Source: Eonycteris spelaea
Taxonomy: Eukaryota; Chordata; Mammalia; Chiroptera; Pteropodidae
NCBI GenBank assembly: GCA_003508835.1
Contig: PUFA01000084.1
Span: forward strand, 2,728,001-2,792,000
Length of the DNA stretch: 64,000 nt
Reading direction: 5' to 3'
Shown piece after piece: positions 61,385 through 64,000 of this stretch (the first letter of the stretch is position 1; every line of letters begins with the position of its first letter). A program made the translations under genes and the position numbers. Below the pieces are notes generated by a model. It was not told where the DNA came from and made no database searches. It saw nothing but the letters and a program-made list of their open reading frames with translations.

Positions 61385-61557
61385 TACACCACAGTTAGAT
61401 GGCCTCCATTCATATCTTGTTTTTCCACTTACCAATTAGATGACTGTAGGCAAATTTCTTGACCTCTTTATTGTGTGATTAAGAGATTAATTTATAGAAA
61501 TCATCAGAATATTCTCTTGTCAATAGTAAGTGCTCAAGAAATATTGTTCTTATTATT
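61385..61557 (+). mobile_element. MIR, forward
   Basis: TTTTTCCACTTACCAATTAG, ATGACTGTAGGCAAATTTCT, TGACCTCTTTATTGTGTGAT and AGTAAGTGCTCAAGAAATAT give a forward MIR through to its end. Confidence 0.85.
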
Positions 61558-62814
61558 AGGCACCAAGCAAGATTCTAAAAGAAATTCTCACATACTTTTC
61601 AGGGTCTTTCTTATCACTGTTAGCACTAATGCCGTCATCATTCTATAGGAAAAGCAGTTGCTCTGGGGCCTTTCTGACAGTGAAGATAGCTCTATAGATT
61701 AATTATGGAGCTTTCTTCTGCAAGGCACCACATTTTTAACATTCATATTTCTTCCTGAAGGAAAAGAAATATTTTTAACTTGAGTTTTTAAACTCTAATA
61801 TTTAACTGCTGGTTTGCACAATTAATCAAGTGTTTTCATAATCTGGTTACTCTCTTGGACTTGTAGAATTTCAAATTAGGAAGGCAAGAATTGTAAATTA
61901 CTTTTGCATATCCAAGCTGGGCCACAAATTTAATTTAAATGTGTAGAGGAAAAGAGAAAAAGGGATAAGTTAGATTGCTGAAGAGAAAAAAAAATCCACA
62001 ATTCGGAGTTTCTCCAAGTATGTGGTTACTTTGGGCTTAAGGTTTATTACGAATGATTTGCTTTTGTAAAAGCATATCATACAACAAAGGGTATTGGACT
62101 TGCAAGGCTCTCAGGTCATCTAAATCCAAGCTTAAGAGTTGCTAAACCTGGTGTGGCATCTTTATCTAGTGGACATTCAGTTTATGTTGAGACAATCCCC
62201 TCATTCCCAATTGGTCTCTATTCTTTCTTTGGCTGAGTCCAATATAAAATGCCTTCTTTTTTAGACCCATGTTCTCTCATCTGGAAGTTTCTATCCAGTA
62301 TTCTCCCCTAACTACGCATTGGTCCTTTTCTTCAGCCATGGGCCCATTAATCCTAGCTTTAGACTTCTGTTGTAAAATATTGAATAGATTTCTCTCTGTA
62401 TTTCTTATTACGATGTGTTTCACATTCACCAAATGATTTAACTAATTTCACTGATCCTCAATATATCACATAATTAACTACTAGGAGTTTAACTTGGGAA
62501 TTTCAAACACTAAGATGGCCTAGTGTCCCTGTTCCTACAAAAGAAGATGATCATATAGCATTTTTATGGAGACAGAGGAAAGGCATGCTATTTCAAGTCC
62601 CCTAGTAGCCTTCTAATTCAATTTTGATAGGGCAGGTTATCCCAGGACAAATAGCTACAGATGTTGCCTTTTTCAGAAAAATGTTATAGTATCATACTTC
62701 CTTTGAAATCAGTTTTATTTCTTGGTTTAAAATAGTTACTTTTTATCCTCTTGAGAAAGCTTTTCCTGAAGAGCCTCTGGTTTAAAACATTGATTTTAAA
62801 TTACAAAAACAAAA
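61558..62814. other. Non-coding stretch
   Basis: No gene or named repeat was seen. Confidence 0.4.
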
Positions 62815-62910
62815 GTTGAGGAGAAGGAAAGAGAGAAGAAAATGAATAAGGGACCAGAGGGAAAGAGAAAGAGAGGGAGGAAAGTGGGGATGGAAAAGGG
62901 AAAGAAGAAG
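62815..62910 (+). repeat. Polypurine tract
   Basis: About 95 bases, mostly G and A, with short interruptions. The 90-codon minus frame over it is a low-complexity by-product. Confidence 0.85.
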
Positions 62911-62989
62911 TAATTGAGACTTATTGGTAATGTAGAACTGAACAAAATTTGTAACTCAGTAAAAAGGTTCACACAAACAACCTCCTTGA

Positions 62990-63235
62990 TTTTTAATAAT
63001 AATCTAAGTACTTTATAAATTGTGAATACTGTTCTAAGAGATATATAAATTTTCCTAGTCCTTCCCAAAAATCCATTAAAGTGGGTTTAATCATTCCATT
63101 TTTGAAACCGAGGCAACTAAGATACAGAGAGGTCAAGTAACTTGCTTAAAAATCACTGAGCTGAGAAATGATAGGGCTGAGAATTGATCCTATGGAATAG
63201 TGTTCTAGAGTCTACACTTTTAACTACAACCCCTC
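62990..63235 (-). mobile_element. MIR, reverse, nearly full length
   Basis: TCTAAGTACTTTATAAATTG, TTTTTGAAACCGAGGCAACT, GATACAGAGAGGTCAAGTAA and CTTGCTTAAAAATCACTGAG, then GGGCTGAGAATTGATCC, form a clear reversed MIR. Confidence 0.92.
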
Positions 63236-63249
63236 TAACAGAATCGATC

Positions 63250-63435
63250 ACATACTGAATATCAGTCATTCTTATAAATATTTAATCTCACAGAACTCTC
63301 TGAAGCAGATCAGTATCATTATCCCCTACAGATGAAGAAACAGAGGCACAACTACTTTTAAATCAGTTCCCATATTCACACATCTAGTTCATGATAGAGC
63401 TAGCATTTGAATCCAAACTTGACTCTACGCTAGAG
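63250..63435 (-). mobile_element. MIR, reverse
   Basis: TATCATTATCCCCTACAGAT, GAAGAAACAGAGGCACAACT and GATAGAGCTAGCATTTGAAT lie immediately after the preceding MIR, in the same orientation. Confidence 0.88.
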
Positions 63436-64000
63436 AGAAATATCTTAGCCCGTAAGATGATTGTGGTCTAGTGGATGAAAAGGACACACACGCACTCAGC
63501 ATTTACAGTACTCAAAAATGGAATGATTTGAGAATACGTAAACCAAATATGTGTCAGTGAGAAGAAATTATTGTAGTGTAATCTGATTACATAAGTGCAG
63601 GTAGGACACTGAATAGTTTATCTGATGGAGGATACATGTGCAGTTAGTAAGTTTACATGAAAGACATATGCAACAGGCAACTGAAAAAAAAAATGTTAAG
63701 GAAGCAAAGGTTCTAGCCAAGCTGTCTTAAGAAGGAGAAGCTAGTTATGGAACTGAGTGAGTACAGAGGTATAAAGTTCAACTTGAACCTGAATAGGTAC
63801 GGAACTGGGAATCCTGAAAGATTCTATGATAAGATATTTTTAGAGTGCTCACTGACTTCCCTTTGCATCTTTTTCTACTCTGATATTTTCAGGGCATTAT
63901 TATCAACCCAGTTTGATCTTGAGAAGTGTAGTCCAAGACTGAGCAACAATGTAGGGATTTTAAATAACAAGTTCTTCCTTCTGTTCATATCTGTCGACCT
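63436..64000. other. Non-coding stretch
   Basis: No gene or named repeat was seen up to the window end. Confidence 0.4.

Overview
The window reads as ordinary non-coding vertebrate nuclear DNA from a placental mammal. It is AT-rich and CpG-poor. It is dense in ancient mammalian interspersed repeats (MIR, L2, old L1 pieces, Tigger and hAT DNA transposons) and in simple repeats. I could not recognise any protein-coding gene: the longest open frame is 152 codons and overlaps an L2 tail, and most other frames are under 120 codons with no family resemblance. It is best read as an intergenic region or part of a very large intron.

The strongest clue to the host is a 5S rRNA-derived retroposon at 35420-35679 on the minus strand. 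It has a 5S head, a short non-5S body, an AAAAC-type tail and an 11-bp target-site duplication. From memory, 5S-derived SINEs in mammals are known chiefly from fruit bats (Pteropodidae). A megabat would also fit the lack of young L1s or tRNA-SINEs here. This is an inference that a database search should confirm.

Layout. 1-6 kb: an internally deleted hAT element and two copies of one Tigger-type MITE. 6-26 kb: L2 and MIR fragments with many CA/CT/TTCC microsatellites. 26-36 kb: a G-rich tract, an L1 3' end with a clean target-site duplication, a pair of related unidentified segments, and the 5S SINE. 36-46 kb: L2 blocks and minus-strand L1 pieces. 46-56 kb: MIRs, a local 48-bp templated duplication beside a TA-rich tract, an L1 with a twin-priming inversion, and long L2 tails. 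56-64 kb: several MIRs and a nearly end-to-end, non-autonomous Tigger element (59934-61059). That element carries a roughly 150-bp CT/TA compound microsatellite abutting a 65-bp perfect palindrome.

No genes act together here, so there is no pathway to describe. The most interesting observations are structural traces of mutation: the palindrome in the Tigger element, the templated duplication at 48 kb, the inverted L1, and the 5S SINE. Repeat family names come from memory of consensus sequences, so boundaries are approximate except where terminal repeats or target duplications fix them.
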